From: Nonomuraea thailandensis
GTDB taxonomy: Bacteria > Actinomycetota > Actinomycetes > Streptosporangiales > Streptosporangiaceae
Direction of reading: 5' to 3'
NCBI RefSeq assembly: GCF_024172165.1
Contig: NZ_JAMZEB010000002.1
Location: forward strand, 11,239,001-11,303,000
Length of the DNA: 64,000 nucleotides
Shown: positions 39,317-48,868 of the stretch, one piece after another
Position numbering within the stretch: position 1 is the first letter of the stretch
Layout: every line of letters starts with the position of its first letter
Notes under the pieces: model-generated
What the model was told of the DNA's origin: nothing
What the model saw: the letters and a program-made list of their open reading frames with translations, nothing else
The model's database searches: none
Program-made: the position numbers and the translations under genes

Positions 39317-42157
39317 TCAGCGCGCTCCCGCGCTCAGGTGCTTGACGGGGTCGGGAGCTTGAGGGAGGTCCTGGGCGAGCAGGACCTCCAGCTCCTCCTC
39401 GGTGAGGAGATGGAGGTCACACAGGATCCGAGCCGACTGGTGCCAGCGCTGCCGCGCCTCGTCCTGGCGTCCGAGATCGTGCAGGGTGTCGCCGAGCCCC
39501 CACAGAGTGCCGGCCTCCAGCGCGCGGGCACCGGCCTTGTGGTGGAGGCGGGCCGCCCTCCTGTATCCGGCCTCGGCCTCGACGAGCCTGCCGGCGCGCC
39601 GGTAGGCGTCGGCCAGCGTGTCGGTCGCCGTCCCCTCGCCGTAGGGATTGTCGAACTCCGCCCAGATCTCCAGGCTTCGCCGGCTGGCGTCGATCGCGTC
39701 GTCCAGCCGGCCCATTCTGATCAGCACCGCGGCCCGGCCGTTGAGGATCATCGCTTGGTAGTCGCGCAGGCCGCTGGCTGTCGCTGCCGCTGTCGCCTCG
39801 TCCTGGGTGGCGAGCGCGTCGTCGAACCGCCCCAGCTTGCCGTACGTCGTGCCGAGATTGTGGAGAGTGCCCGCCTTGCGCAGGGGCAGACCTGCTCGAT
39901 CCCAGCACGCGAGGGCGCGCTCGAACTGCTCGACCGCAGGCTCGAAGCGGCCCTCGTTCTTGTGGATGAGGCCCAGATGGTTGTGCCCGCGGGCCTGGCC
40001 CGCCCAGTCACCGGTCCGGACGGCCACGCGCAAGGCGTGGTGATGGATCTCGCTCAGATCGGCGAGCCAGCCTCTGTGGCTGAAGGGCCTGTTGAGACCG
40101 GCGGCGAGCCCTTCCACGGTGCCGGGATCGTCGGTGCGGCCGGCGGCCTGCCGGGCGACGGCGATGAGGTTGTCGCGCTCCAGCTCGATCCAGTCGATCG
40201 CCTCCCGCGGTGTGTCCAGGCGGAGGCCCGGCTGGTCGGCGCGAAGATCTCTGACGATGGGGGAGGTGGGATCGAGCAGAAGGCTGGCCGTTCTGGTCGT
40301 GGCGAGGTAATGGTGCAACGCGCGGTGGGTGGCGGCCACCCGATCGTTCTCCTGGACGGTGCCGTCCGCTTGCTCGCGGGCGTAGAGGCGGACGAGGTCG
40401 TGCATCCGGTAGCGGCCCGGCCCCGCCGATTCGAGCAGCCGGGCATCCAGGAGGCGGTCCAGCGCATCCGCCACCGTGCGCTCGGGCCGATCAGCGAGAG
40501 CGGTGGTGGCCGCCGGGGTGTGGGTGGGCGTGTCGAGGAGGCCGAGCAGGGCGAACAGGTGGGCGGCGTCCTGGCCGGCGGGCTCCTCCTGGAGGTGGTG
40601 GAGGCTGACGGCGATGCCGGCGCGGACGGCCAGGTCGGCATGCTCCAGCGTGTCCAGGCGGCGGGTGGCGTCGGCGAGCCTGTCGGCGAGGTAGGACAGC
40701 GTCCAGTCGGGGCGGGCGGCCAGACGCGCCGCCGCGATGCGCAGGGCGAGGGGCAGGCCCCCGCAGAGCCGGACGATCCGCCCGGCTGCCTCCGGCTCGG
40801 CGTGGACCCGGCCGGGGCCGGCGATCCGGGCCAGCAGCGCGGTGGATTCGGCCGGGTCGAGCTCGGGCAGGTTCAGCTGGCTCGCCCCGTCGACCGAGGT
40901 GAGAACCTGCCGGCTGGTGATGACGACCGCGCACCCCGACCCGGCGGGAATGAGCGGGCGGACCTGGCGGGTGTCGAGGGCGTTGTCGAGGATGAGCAGC
41001 ACGTGCCGAGCCGAGGTGAGGGATCGGTAACGGGCCGCCGCCTCGTCGACCGTGGTCGGTACGGCGGAGCCGTCCAGGCCGAGCGAGCGTAAGAGCCGGC
41101 CGAGCGCCTCCAGCGGCGACAGCGGCCGGAGGCCTTCGGTCGCGCCGTGCAGGTCGATGTAGAGAACACCGTCGGTGTAGCGGTCGGCGACGGCGTGCGC
41201 CAGGTGTACGGCCAGCGCGGATTTGCCGATCCCGCCGGGACCGCCGATGGCGACGATCGCCGGCGTGCCGGCTTCCGAGGAGGTGAGCGCCTTGTCGAGC
41301 CAGGCGAGCTCGACATCGCGGGCGGTGAAGGCGCGGGTGTCGGCGGGCAGCTCGGCCGGGACGACGGCGTCGCCGAGCGTGGCATCCTGCGCCGGAGAGG
41401 TCAGATCGAGGACGGGATCGTGAGCGAGCACCGCCTGCTGGAGCCGGCGCAGCTCGGCACTCGGCTCGATGCCGAGCTCCTGGATCATGACGCGGCGGGT
41501 CTCCTGGTAGACCGCGAGCGCTTCCGACGACCGTCCAGCGCGATACAGCGCCAGCATCAGCTGCGCGTGCGGCCTCTCCCGCAGCGGGTGCGCCTCGATG
41601 TGGACGGTCAGATCCGGAATCACCGCATGGTGATCACCCGCCGCCATCCGCAGATCGACGTGATCCTCCAGCGCGGTGAGACGTTCCTCCGTCAGGCGGG
41701 TGGCCTCGATCTGGGCCCACTCCGCCGACATGCCCGCCAGGGCCTCTCCCCGCCACAAGGCCAGCGCCTGCCGGAACGACCTGTCCGCCGTGACGGTGTC
41801 TCCCCTGTCCCGGCCGGCCCGCGCTTCGCGCACCAGCCTCATGAACAGATGAGCATCGACGTGATCAGGTGGCACGTCCAGGCAGTATCCACCCGGCGCG
41901 GTCACGATGACCTCGTCGAGCGCCCGAGGCGCAAGGAACTCGCGAAGCTTCGACACCACGATGTGGAGCTGCTTCGGCGCCGTCGCCGCCCGGCTCTCCC
42001 CCCACACGTCGGTGAGGAGCTGGTCGGTGGTGACCACCCGGCCGGCGCTCGACGCCAGCCTGGTCAGCAGGCCGATCCGCCGGCTGCCGGTCAGCGGCAG
42101 CACGTCGCCGTCTGCCGTCAGCTCCCACGGGCCCAAGATCTTGATCCCCAGTCGCAT
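39317..42157 (-). CDS. SARP-family transcriptional regulator with NB-ARC and TPR domains (AfsR-like)
   Basis: The ATG at 42157 has GGAGGG upstream; 946 aa. The order is a winged-helix DNA-binding domain (about 1-95: IKILGPWELTADGDVLPLTG), a BTAD domain (to about 250), an NB-ARC ATPase with P-loop GGPGGIGKSALAVHLAHAV (near 310) and VLLILDNALD, and a TPR-rich end (about 670-920). AfsR-like proteins activate secondary-metabolite genes in response to signals. It lies next to the WD40 gene and faces it; what it controls here is unknown. Confidence 0.9.
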   Translation of the reverse strand: MRLGIKILGPWELTADGDVLPLTGSRRIGLLTRLASSAGRVVTTDQLLTDVWGESRAATAPKQLHIVVSKLREFLAPRALDEVIVTAPGGYCLDVPPDHVDAHLFMRLVREARAGRDRGDTVTADRSFRQALALWRGEALAGMSAEWAQIEATRLTEERLTALEDHVDLRMAAGDHHAVIPDLTVHIEAHPLRERPHAQLMLALYRAGRSSEALAVYQETRRVMIQELGIEPSAELRRLQQAVLAHDPVLDLTSPAQDATLGDAVVPAELPADTRAFTARDVELAWLDKALTSSEAGTPAIVAIGGPGGIGKSALAVHLAHAVADRYTDGVLYIDLHGATEGLRPLSPLEALGRLLRSLGLDGSAVPTTVDEAAARYRSLTSARHVLLILDNALDTRQVRPLIPAGSGCAVVITSRQVLTSVDGASQLNLPELDPAESTALLARIAGPGRVHAEPEAAGRIVRLCGGLPLALRIAAARLAARPDWTLSYLADRLADATRRLDTLEHADLAVRAGIAVSLHHLQEEPAGQDAAHLFALLGLLDTPTHTPAATTALADRPERTVADALDRLLDARLLESAGPGRYRMHDLVRLYAREQADGTVQENDRVAATHRALHHYLATTRTASLLLDPTSPIVRDLRADQPGLRLDTPREAIDWIELERDNLIAVARQAAGRTDDPGTVEGLAAGLNRPFSHRGWLADLSEIHHHALRVAVRTGDWAGQARGHNHLGLIHKNEGRFEPAVEQFERALACWDRAGLPLRKAGTLHNLGTTYGKLGRFDDALATQDEATAAATASGLRDYQAMILNGRAAVLIRMGRLDDAIDASRRSLEIWAEFDNPYGEGTATDTLADAYRRAGRLVEAEAGYRRAARLHHKAGARALEAGTLWGLGDTLHDLGRQDEARQRWHQSARILCDLHLLTEEELEVLLAQDLPQAPDPVKHLSAGAR

Positions 42158-42717
42158 CGCACAACCCTCCGTAGGCAGGACCAGCGTTTCATCGGTCATG
42201 ACCGTTACCTGTGGGAGGGCCTCCTTCGTGATCTCCTGAGCGGCAGGTGACGAACCTACCGGAACACACCTTGTGTTGGCACGTTGTCAACATGTCGGTG
42301 CGGGCGCGGGCCGCTTCAGCTGCAGCGTCTGACGCAGATCCCCGGAGGCGTCGCAGATCGACTCCTACGGTCCTCTGGGCGTACAGCGACGAGCGGCACG
42401 ATCAGGATCGTCTGCGCACCCTTGATCTGCCTTCCTCGTCCGGCTACGGCGCAGCCGATCGCCTGACCTCCTACGGAGATCGACGGAACCGGGCGTCCGA
42501 GCTCCTGGGCGATCGCACGCAGCTGTACCGCCTTCTTGCTCAGAGCCGCAGGGCTGATCAAGGAGGCTACCCAGCCGTCACCGTGCAGGACGGCGCGACT
42601 GCGCTCGGGTCGCGTTGCCGACCGGAGGGTCCGGCTGAAAACGATCACGAGCAGCGCGACTGCCGGTCGTCGGGAGCGGCCTTACTGATCTTCTGAGTGA
42701 CCATCGGTTCTGCGACG
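42158..42717. other. Stretch without a convincing gene upstream of the SARP gene
   Basis: About 560 bp. Its left edge should hold the SARP promoter. Plus-strand (42247-42696) and minus-strand (42316-42648) frames of 149 and 110 aa overlap each other. The minus one (LRAIAQELGRPVPSISVGGQ) looks somewhat protein-like, but neither has a clear ribosome binding site or family. It may be a decayed gene. Confidence 0.4.
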
Positions 42718-43185
42718 ATGACCACCATGTCGCGGATCGAGTTCTCCTATGGAGCGCCGGAGCATGGCTGGTCCGTGGTCACCATCGCCCATGAAGGGCG
42801 TGAGGCCCGGATGGTCGTGTCCTACGTGACCGATGCTCTTCGGGACCTCCTGTACAGCCTGGTGCGGGTCACTCAGGGCGACGACATCCGCTTCTCCTGG
42901 GATGCTGAGCCCACCGAGTACCGATGGATGTTCACCCATGAGGACGACGCGGTCCGGGTGCGCGTTCTCAGGTTCCGGGACGGGAGGAGACCCGAACCGG
43001 ACGACGCGGGGCAGGAGGTGTTCGCGCTACAGAGCGAGGTAAGCCCTCTGGTGCGAGCGGTGGTCCGCTCGGTCAGGCGACTGCTCTTCGAGATGGGCGA
43101 GGAAGAATACGCCCGGCAGTGGACAGGACAAGCCTTCCCGCTGCGCGAGCTGAACGCGCTGGAATCCTGGCTCAAAGATCACTGA
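42718..43185 (+). CDS. Hypothetical protein, immunity-like
   Basis: The frame is open from GTG 42697; ATG 42718 or 42727 are equally plausible starts. The roughly 155-aa product is acidic with alternating strands and helices: IEFSYGAPEHGWSVVTIAHE, DALRDLLYSLVRVTQGDDIR, SWDAEPTEYRWMFTHEDDAV. The look and size resemble immunity proteins of polymorphic toxin systems, and immunity-like genes lie nearby. No toxin gene is seen in the window. The function is inferred only from style and setting. Confidence 0.6.
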   Translation: MTTMSRIEFSYGAPEHGWSVVTIAHEGREARMVVSYVTDALRDLLYSLVRVTQGDDIRFSWDAEPTEYRWMFTHEDDAVRVRVLRFRDGRRPEPDDAGQEVFALQSEVSPLVRAVVRSVRRLLFEMGEEEYARQWTGQAFPLRELNALESWLKDH

Positions 43186-43191
43186 CCGGGG

Positions 43192-43341
43192 GTGGACGAC
43201 GAGTTGCTCGACCGCCTCGGCGAGCCGGTCAAGGTGGCGCGCAGGACATTCGCCTGCACCATGCGAGACGCCAACTCCTGGACTCCCGACGAGGTCAGAG
43301 AATGTCTCCGGCGGGAGCATTCCGGCACCGAGGTGACCTGA
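43192..43341 (+). CDS. Possible 49-aa protein after the immunity-like gene
   Basis: GTG 43192 with CCGGGGG close before it opens a 49-aa frame: VDDELLDRLGEPVKVARRTF, then two Cys at CTMRDANSWTPDEVRECL. It starts 6 bp after the previous stop, so it could be the second gene of that unit. Too short for a family call. Confidence 0.35.
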   Translation: MDDELLDRLGEPVKVARRTFACTMRDANSWTPDEVRECLRREHSGTEVT

Positions 43342-43435
43342 ACGTTGAGGGTTGGCTGGGGGCTGATCACCTCGCTGACCCCGGGGATCCCTTCAGAACC
43401 TCAACATCAAGTGCCGGCAGTCATCGTGGGCGCTG

Positions 43436-44239
43436 TCACGTCTGCCCGAGGTCTGTGCAGTGGGTGATCGTCGCGTCGTCCGGCGGCACCGCGTGCTGGG
43501 CCTCCGCCTGCCGGACACGGCGAATGATCTCCTCCGGTCCGCTCGACGCCAGGACGGCCATGACCCCTGGCCAGTCGGTGAGCCCGAACCGGTCCACGAT
43601 GCCGCCGGCGCCGTTACTGAGGAGAACGGCGCCGAGATGGGTCAGCCTGGAGATCGGGCAATCTCCGGTGATGGCCTCGTCCGCCGCCCGTGGGTCGTCC
43701 TTGGCGACCCAGAAGCCGCCCGGCTGGTTCCGGTTCGAGCGTAGGTCGCTGAGGATCCTGTGGTACTCGTCGCCATCCTCGGCGGCGGCCCTGAGCGCGG
43801 GCTCGTACGAGCGGCTGATCACCACCTCCCGGGGATCGGAGACGACGAGCGGCGCACCGCCTGCCTTGTCCAGCACGATGTACGCGTCGCCGAGCACCAG
43901 GTACTCGACGAGGTCACCGGACAGGCGCAGGAGGGCCACCGCCGCCGAGGGGCTTATGCGGTCGGTGACGTCGCAGGTTTCTCGATGGTCGTCCGTCACC
44001 TGCTCGATGGCCTCGGCAAGCACCGCCCGGAGGCTGCGGTCCTGCGGGAGGGACAACAGACCGAGGAGATCGCCTCCCAGGCGGCTGGCATACCAGGCCA
44101 CGCCGTGCCGGCAGATCGATTCCGTGCCGGGGATGCCGGCGCCGTCGACCAGCACCGCCGCCGTCGGCAAGGCACCAGTGAAGTCTTCGTTCGCGCGGCC
44201 GGCCCGCCCCGCGGCCGCGCTCGTCATCGTCACCCGCAT
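43436..44239 (-). CDS. PP2C-like protein phosphatase
   Basis: I take ATG 44239 (MRVTMTSAAAGRAGRANEDF), giving 267 aa; the long upstream extension is out of character. PP2C-type features: GRANEDFTGALPTAAVLVDG near the start (the metal Asp pair region), ISPSAAVALLRLSGDLVEYL and LGDAYIVLD in the middle, and SNGAGGIVDRFGL with PDDATITH at the end. Probable metal-dependent Ser/Thr phosphatase, soluble. Some canonical Asp/Gly positions differ, so activity is uncertain. Confidence 0.7.
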   Translation of the reverse strand: MRVTMTSAAAGRAGRANEDFTGALPTAAVLVDGAGIPGTESICRHGVAWYASRLGGDLLGLLSLPQDRSLRAVLAEAIEQVTDDHRETCDVTDRISPSAAVALLRLSGDLVEYLVLGDAYIVLDKAGGAPLVVSDPREVVISRSYEPALRAAAEDGDEYHRILSDLRSNRNQPGGFWVAKDDPRAADEAITGDCPISRLTHLGAVLLSNGAGGIVDRFGLTDWPGVMAVLASSGPEEIIRRVRQAEAQHAVPPDDATITHCTDLGQT

Positions 44240-44370
44240 GTGCCACCGCCGCTTCTCCGCCGAACGAAGCGTCCACCCTGAACAAGTCGCCGAACCGCCT
44301 GGAACCGTCCGCGGGCCCGCGAACACGTCGGGCCCGCGCTTCGGCTCCGGGCCATTCGTGGTGTCACTGG

Positions 44371-45339
44371 TCAGCTCCACCAGTCGCGGTCGGGGAGTTC
44401 GAGCCAGATGTCGGGTTGATCGGTGATGGAGCGGGTGTCGCTCGGACGCAGGCCCGCGCCGGCGAAGCAGTAGGCCACCGCTTGGTGGTGGTAGAGGTAG
44501 GCGGTGAGGATGTCCTCCGTGGCGGCGTGGTCGGATACGGAGCCTCCGCCGGGATGGGTGTCCCATTCCTCGATGACGCCGTCACGGGCGACGGCTCCCT
44601 GATTGCCGCTCTTGGGGTTGGCGAACATGCCGTAGCAGACAGAGCCGGCTGACAGGCGCTTCATGACGCCAGGGGTGGATGCGTTGTATCCCCACGGCTG
44701 GAAGACGACGCATCCGCCCGGTACGTCCGTGATGCCGATGAGGGACAGGCCGTCGTCCGAGCCCGAGAACGGGTCGTCCATGATGTCTTCGACGTCGTCG
44801 GCATCGGCCGGTGTGGCCTCCAGCCTCCGGGCCGCCTCCGCGGCGGTGATGCCGGCCACGCAGGCGAGGCTGAAGCCGTCATCCTCCAGGTCGTCCAAGG
44901 CGGTGATCAGCTGCCTGGCCTTGGCTACGGCGGCGGTCTCGGCGGCGGACAGACCGGCCTCCCCCGGAGGAGGAGTGAACAGGTCAGGGGTCGGCGTGGC
45001 CAGGCTGAGGCGTCCGGGGGACCAGCCGTTCATCATCGGCCGCCACGGGTCTGCTCCAGCGGCGGCCAGGGCGCGGGCGTTGCCGGGGCGGTTGTTGAAG
45101 ACAGCTTCCCAGAGGGCGGTACGGCCTTCGTGTTCGGCATCGACGTCGCCGACTCGCTGGCACAGCTCGGCGATCACCTCGGGTGAGCCGCATTCGGCGG
45201 CGGCGTGCAGCGGTCGTTCATGGAAGTACACGCCCGTGTCGGGGTCGGCGCCCGCGTCGAGCCGGGCGCGGATCAGGCTGAGGTTCGCCCAGTCATCCCA
45301 GCCGATTCCGGACCAGCCGGGTCCTTCGGTGACGACCAT
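44371..45339 (-). CDS. Ankyrin-repeat protein with C-terminal immunity-like domain
   Basis: A 322-aa soluble protein. Residues about 20-125 form three ankyrin repeats (LIRARLDAGADPDTGVYFHE; RPLHAAAECGSPEVIAELCQ; GRTALWEAVFNNRPGNARAL). The C-terminal 170 residues carry an acidic linker and GCVVFQPWGYNASTPGVMK, AGSVCYGMFANPKSGNQ and AYLYHHQAVAYCFAGAGL. Ankyrin fused to a small globular domain is common among orphan immunity genes of polymorphic toxins. The next gene on the same strand also has an immunity-type domain. Confidence 0.7.
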   Translation of the reverse strand: MVVTEGPGWSGIGWDDWANLSLIRARLDAGADPDTGVYFHERPLHAAAECGSPEVIAELCQRVGDVDAEHEGRTALWEAVFNNRPGNARALAAAGADPWRPMMNGWSPGRLSLATPTPDLFTPPPGEAGLSAAETAAVAKARQLITALDDLEDDGFSLACVAGITAAEAARRLEATPADADDVEDIMDDPFSGSDDGLSLIGITDVPGGCVVFQPWGYNASTPGVMKRLSAGSVCYGMFANPKSGNQGAVARDGVIEEWDTHPGGGSVSDHAATEDILTAYLYHHQAVAYCFAGAGLRPSDTRSITDQPDIWLELPDRDWWS

Positions 45340-45562
45340 GACACTCCTTGAGGGGACGTGAGGATCATTGAAGGCTGATCATGGCGGACGGGTCCGACAA
45401 CTTCCGGCCGGGCCGCAGCCGGGGTCACGCCAGCCGACGCCAGCGGGCTCAAGCGCAGCCAGGGCCCGGCTGTGGGCGGGCCGGTTCTGCGCGGATCACT
45501 CAGGTCGGGCCCGGCCCCTCGGTCCGACCAGCGGGCCAAGAAGGCCGCCGGTCACGCCCGGC

Positions 45563-46729
45563 TCAAAGGACGTCCCACTCCACTTGGCGGGCGACCGCCG
45601 TGGGCTTCCAGTACCCGATGGACGTGCCGTTCTCCATGGCGTCGGCGGTGGCCTTCAGCAGGGCGTGGAACGAGCGGATGCGGACGCCGCCGGGCTCGAA
45701 GCTCATGCCGCCCTCGTGGTCGGTCGTGCCGATGTCACGCTGCACCGAATCGACCACGAGATGGTCGCCCATGCCGTTGGCGCCGGCGGGCAGCATGCGG
45801 CCGTCCCACCACTCGGCGCGGGCGGCTGCGTCGTCACCGTCTCCATCGTTCTCGCCGTCGACCTCGCACAGGGCCCGCCAGTCGGACAGGATCTGCGCGA
45901 CGCTCGCGTTCGTGTGGCCCAGGAATCCGAAGCCCCAGGTGTCGTCGACGGTGCTGGAGCCGTCGTGCCGCAGCAGCGACGCGCGCAGGTCGTCGGGAAA
46001 GCGCAGGCCCGTCTCGGCCTCCGCCGCCGCGAGGTCCGACGCCTTGCCCGGCTCGCCGAGCGTGCGGTGGCTGCGGGGGGCGTGCTTCTTCAGCCAGGAC
46101 TCGATCCGCCGCCACTGCCGGTTGACGGCTCGTGTCACCTTCGCGTCGATCTCGCGTACGCGCGGGGTGGTTCTCCGGGGTGAGCAGTCCTCGTCGGCGG
46201 CCGGTTCCCGGACGGGAAGGCTCATGCCGTCGATCTGCCGGAACAGGCAGGTGGCCTGGCTCTGGACGAGTGAGGGTTCGCACACCTCGGCCACGATCCG
46301 GCCCGGTCCGCTGACGACCTCACCGGTTTCCCGCTCGGTCCTGGAGAACACCGCGGACTCCAGCACCTGGGTGCAGGAGGCCAGCAGGACGAGCGCGCAG
46401 GCCGCCACGCCCCAGCGGGTCAGGCGACGGCGAGTCGCCGCGTCCAAGGGCTCCCGGGGCGTGCGCGCCTTGGCCGGGGGACGATCCAGAAGGGAGGGCT
46501 TGGCAGCCAGGCGCTCCAGGTCGCGTGCCGTGGGGGTGCCGAGGATCGGGACGGCGGCAGGTTGTCCGGGGCCGACGGTGGCAGGCGGGGCCGGCTCGTC
46601 CTGATGCCGCGCCAGGCGCCGCGTGGGGGGCGGACGGAGGGAACGCCTCGCCGCCAGCACCGCCACCGCTGCCGTGAGGGCCGCCGCGAGCGCCAGCCAC
46701 ACCGCCCGGGAAGTCGTTGATCGCCGCAC
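45563..46729 (-). CDS. Membrane-anchored SMI1/KNR4 (SUKH) family protein
   Basis: This 388-aa protein has an N-terminal helix (AVWLALAAALTAAVAVLAA), a Pro-rich linker and a second hydrophobic segment (WGVAACALVLLASCTQVLE). The C-terminal 190 residues contain a SMI1/KNR4 pattern: RRIESWLKKHAP, a helical LAAAEAETGLRFPDDLRASL, LRHDGSS, WGFGFLG, then SVAQILSDWRAL. SUKH proteins are usually soluble immunity proteins; two membrane helices fused to one are unusual. It may detect or bind a partner at the membrane. Confidence 0.75.
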   Translation of the reverse strand: MRRSTTSRAVWLALAAALTAAVAVLAARRSLRPPPTRRLARHQDEPAPPATVGPGQPAAVPILGTPTARDLERLAAKPSLLDRPPAKARTPREPLDAATRRRLTRWGVAACALVLLASCTQVLESAVFSRTERETGEVVSGPGRIVAEVCEPSLVQSQATCLFRQIDGMSLPVREPAADEDCSPRRTTPRVREIDAKVTRAVNRQWRRIESWLKKHAPRSHRTLGEPGKASDLAAAEAETGLRFPDDLRASLLRHDGSSTVDDTWGFGFLGHTNASVAQILSDWRALCEVDGENDGDGDDAAARAEWWDGRMLPAGANGMGDHLVVDSVQRDIGTTDHEGGMSFEPGGVRIRSFHALLKATADAMENGTSIGYWKPTAVARQVEWDVL

Positions 46730-46753
46730 GCCCGGCAGGGTATCCGTTGTCGA

Positions 46754-47491
46754 TCAACGGCGGGGGCGGGCCGGCGTGCGGGTCCTGGCCGATCGACGGC
46801 TCATGATGAGATCCGCGGGTACGCGTACCGGCAGGCACAAGGTTTGTCCGTGCTGTTCGAACAGGTCGTCCCGGGAGTGGAAGTAGCCCAGATCGGCCAG
46901 GACGTGTCCTGACAGGTCGCACGAGGAGCAGGTGCCGCCGTCCCAGTCCACGGCGGTGTGCGCGATCGCGTCGAAGAGCGTCATGCCGCCTGTGTTGGTG
47001 AATCGGCCGCCCGCTCGCAGCGTGCCCAGATCACCGTAGAGTTCGGACACGGACACCCACCGGCCGTAGAGGAGGAACTCCGGCCAGGCCAGCACCACGT
47101 GACGCGGGATCAGCGCACGCAACAGCGGGAACCGCGGGTGCCAGAAGCGCCCATCGAGCAGCAGGCCTCTGACCCGGGTGTCGATTGCGCGACTGCGTGC
47201 GACGGCCTCCAGCAGCGCCAGTCTCTGACTGCACGAACCGCGTCCCAGACGCAGGGTGGTGGAGACGGGCTGCCGTTCGTTCATGGCGTATACCGGGCGC
47301 ACGCGGATGGCGATGAGCCGGTGCGCCGCGGTCAGGAAGGCTCGCTCTGCCTGAGGGGCGACGTCCCGGGTCTCGGCGGACAACGCCAGCACCCGAGGAT
47401 GCCGCCAGTCGAGGATGGGTGTGGGCGCCGAGCTTCCTGCGACTGCTGTCCGTGGAGGAACGGCTTCACCGCGGCCCATGATCGTAAGCAT
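46754..47491 (-). CDS. Transglutaminase-like protein
   Basis: I choose ATG 47491 (MLTIMGRGEAVPPR), giving 245 aa; ATG 47479 is possible. The core resembles bacterial transglutaminase-like cysteine peptidases: the catalytic Cys in LGRGSCSQRLALLEAVARSR, His in RHVVLAWPEFLLYGRW, and a later acidic residue in SVSELYGDLG. A CSSC motif (GGTCSSCDLSGHVLADL) follows. It may process or cross-link proteins, or act as a domain of toxin or immunity systems. No signal peptide is visible. Confidence 0.6.
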   Translation of the reverse strand: MLTIMGRGEAVPPRTAVAGSSAPTPILDWRHPRVLALSAETRDVAPQAERAFLTAAHRLIAIRVRPVYAMNERQPVSTTLRLGRGSCSQRLALLEAVARSRAIDTRVRGLLLDGRFWHPRFPLLRALIPRHVVLAWPEFLLYGRWVSVSELYGDLGTLRAGGRFTNTGGMTLFDAIAHTAVDWDGGTCSSCDLSGHVLADLGYFHSRDDLFEQHGQTLCLPVRVPADLIMSRRSARTRTPARPRR

Positions 47492-47638
47492 GCCAGTTGT
47501 GGTTGGGCGGGCGTTCGGTGGGGGTGGCGACGTCAGGAAGACCGCTGAGCACGTCGTCCCGCCCCCTGACGTGGATCCTGCACCGGATCCGCACACGGGC
47601 TGCGCGTCGTGTGCATTCGCGTTTGCTTTGATGGCGCG

Positions 47639-48058
47639 GTGACGGAGCGGCGAACGCCAGAGGCGCGCGAGGTCTACTGGACGTTCGGATGCGGGCTCTG
47701 TCTGATCATCGCCATGGCGTGCGCGACGTTCGGCACCTTTCTCGACCTTCACCTGGTCGCTCGCGCGCAGGTCTACTGCGAGGGAGATCTGAGCTCCGGG
47801 GAGAAGTTCGCCGGCACCATGTGGTTCCTGAGCCGGGTCGTGATGTTTCCGATCGTTTCGGTACTGTCGGCGCTCGTCGCGCAGTCGTTCCATCTGCTGG
47901 CGCGGCTGCCCTGGCTGGCCGGGCGCCTCTGGTCGGGCGCCGTTCTGCCGGCTCTCGCGGTCGCCGGGTCCTTCGCCGGGCCGGTGGCCATGGTTCTGTA
48001 CGACCTGGCCACCGTGGGCACTCCAGGTGGCTGTGTTCTGCCGCCGTGGCCCTTCTGA
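47639..48058 (+). CDS. Hypothetical membrane protein
   Basis: GTG 47639 gives a 139-aa product with three or four hydrophobic helices (FGCGLCLIIAMACATFGTF; VVMFPIVSVLSALVAQSF; AVLPALAVAGSFAGPVAMVL) and several Cys facing the outside (CEGDL...GGCVLPP). No family known. It is convergent with the next membrane protein gene, which ends 7 bp away. Confidence 0.55.
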   Translation: MTERRTPEAREVYWTFGCGLCLIIAMACATFGTFLDLHLVARAQVYCEGDLSSGEKFAGTMWFLSRVVMFPIVSVLSALVAQSFHLLARLPWLAGRLWSGAVLPALAVAGSFAGPVAMVLYDLATVGTPGGCVLPPWPF

Positions 48059-48064
48059 GAATCC

Positions 48065-48868
48065 TCAGCCCTTCGGCCCGTACGCCGTCATGAGGATGTG
48101 CACGAGGACCAGGGCGGCGATCCAGAACATGGCGCGCTTGGTCGGCGGCGGGCCGCCGCGCAGCAGGGAGATGCCGAGCGGGATGAAGGCGACGCAGAGG
48201 CCGCCCACGGCGATGAAGGACTGCGGTTCGGTGCCCTTGAGCGTGCCGAGCGCGAGCGCCGACATCAGGCCGAGCGCGACCGAGCGGCCGAGGCCGAGGG
48301 CGCCGGAGCGGTAGGCGCCGACGGCCAGCACGACCCAGCCGAGGAAGGCCGGCCCGGACATGGCCTTGAACGGATGCCAGCTCGATTCCAGCCGTGCCTG
48401 GTAGTAGTCGTCGATGCCGCTGAGCATGGTCTGCAGGCCGAAGCTGTCGGTCAGGTGGAAGGCCAGGTAGTCGGTGCCGAACTGGAAGGTGCGGGTGAAC
48501 AGGCCGACCATCACCAGGCAGCCGCCCCACAGCCCCCACAGCGGGCTGGTGGCGCAGATCCGTTGCGCCAGTGTCATGACGGCCGGCCATAACAGCACGA
48601 AACCCGCGGCGAAGCAGGTGTAGGCGGCCATGATGAGGGCCGGGTGGCGGGTGTAGGCGGTGAGCTGCTGCGGGACGAAGTAGTAGAAGGGGGAGCGCAG
48701 GAGGGTCCCGGTCATGATCAGAAGGGGGCCGCCGATCAGCGAGACGGCGCTCACCCATCGGCCCGGGAACGGGGGCTGCCGGTCCAGGTTGGCGGCGGCG
48801 CTGGCGGCCCGGCGTTCGGCGCCGGCCCGTCGCCATCGGGTGATGCGGCTCTGAGGGGCGGTCTTCAT
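48065..48868 (-). CDS. Hypothetical polytopic membrane protein
   Basis: A 267-aa product from ATG 48868 (MKTAPQSRITRWRRAG); the longer frame upstream is not protein-like. It has seven or eight hydrophobic helices, e.g. VSLIGGPLLIMTGTLLRSPF, ALIMAAYTCFAAGFVLLWPA, AFLGWVVLAVGAYRSGALGL and FWIAALVLVHILMTAYG. A loop with a HPFKAMSGP segment is the only notable polar feature. No transporter signature. Role unknown. Confidence 0.6.
   Translation of the reverse strand: MKTAPQSRITRWRRAGAERRAASAAANLDRQPPFPGRWVSAVSLIGGPLLIMTGTLLRSPFYYFVPQQLTAYTRHPALIMAAYTCFAAGFVLLWPAVMTLAQRICATSPLWGLWGGCLVMVGLFTRTFQFGTDYLAFHLTDSFGLQTMLSGIDDYYQARLESSWHPFKAMSGPAFLGWVVLAVGAYRSGALGLGRSVALGLMSALALGTLKGTEPQSFIAVGGLCVAFIPLGISLLRGGPPPTKRAMFWIAALVLVHILMTAYGPKG

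Noticed and set aside
42247..42696. 149-aa plus-strand frame
   Set aside because: No ribosome binding site, no protein-like segments, and overlaps an opposite frame of similar quality; kept only as an uncertain stretch.
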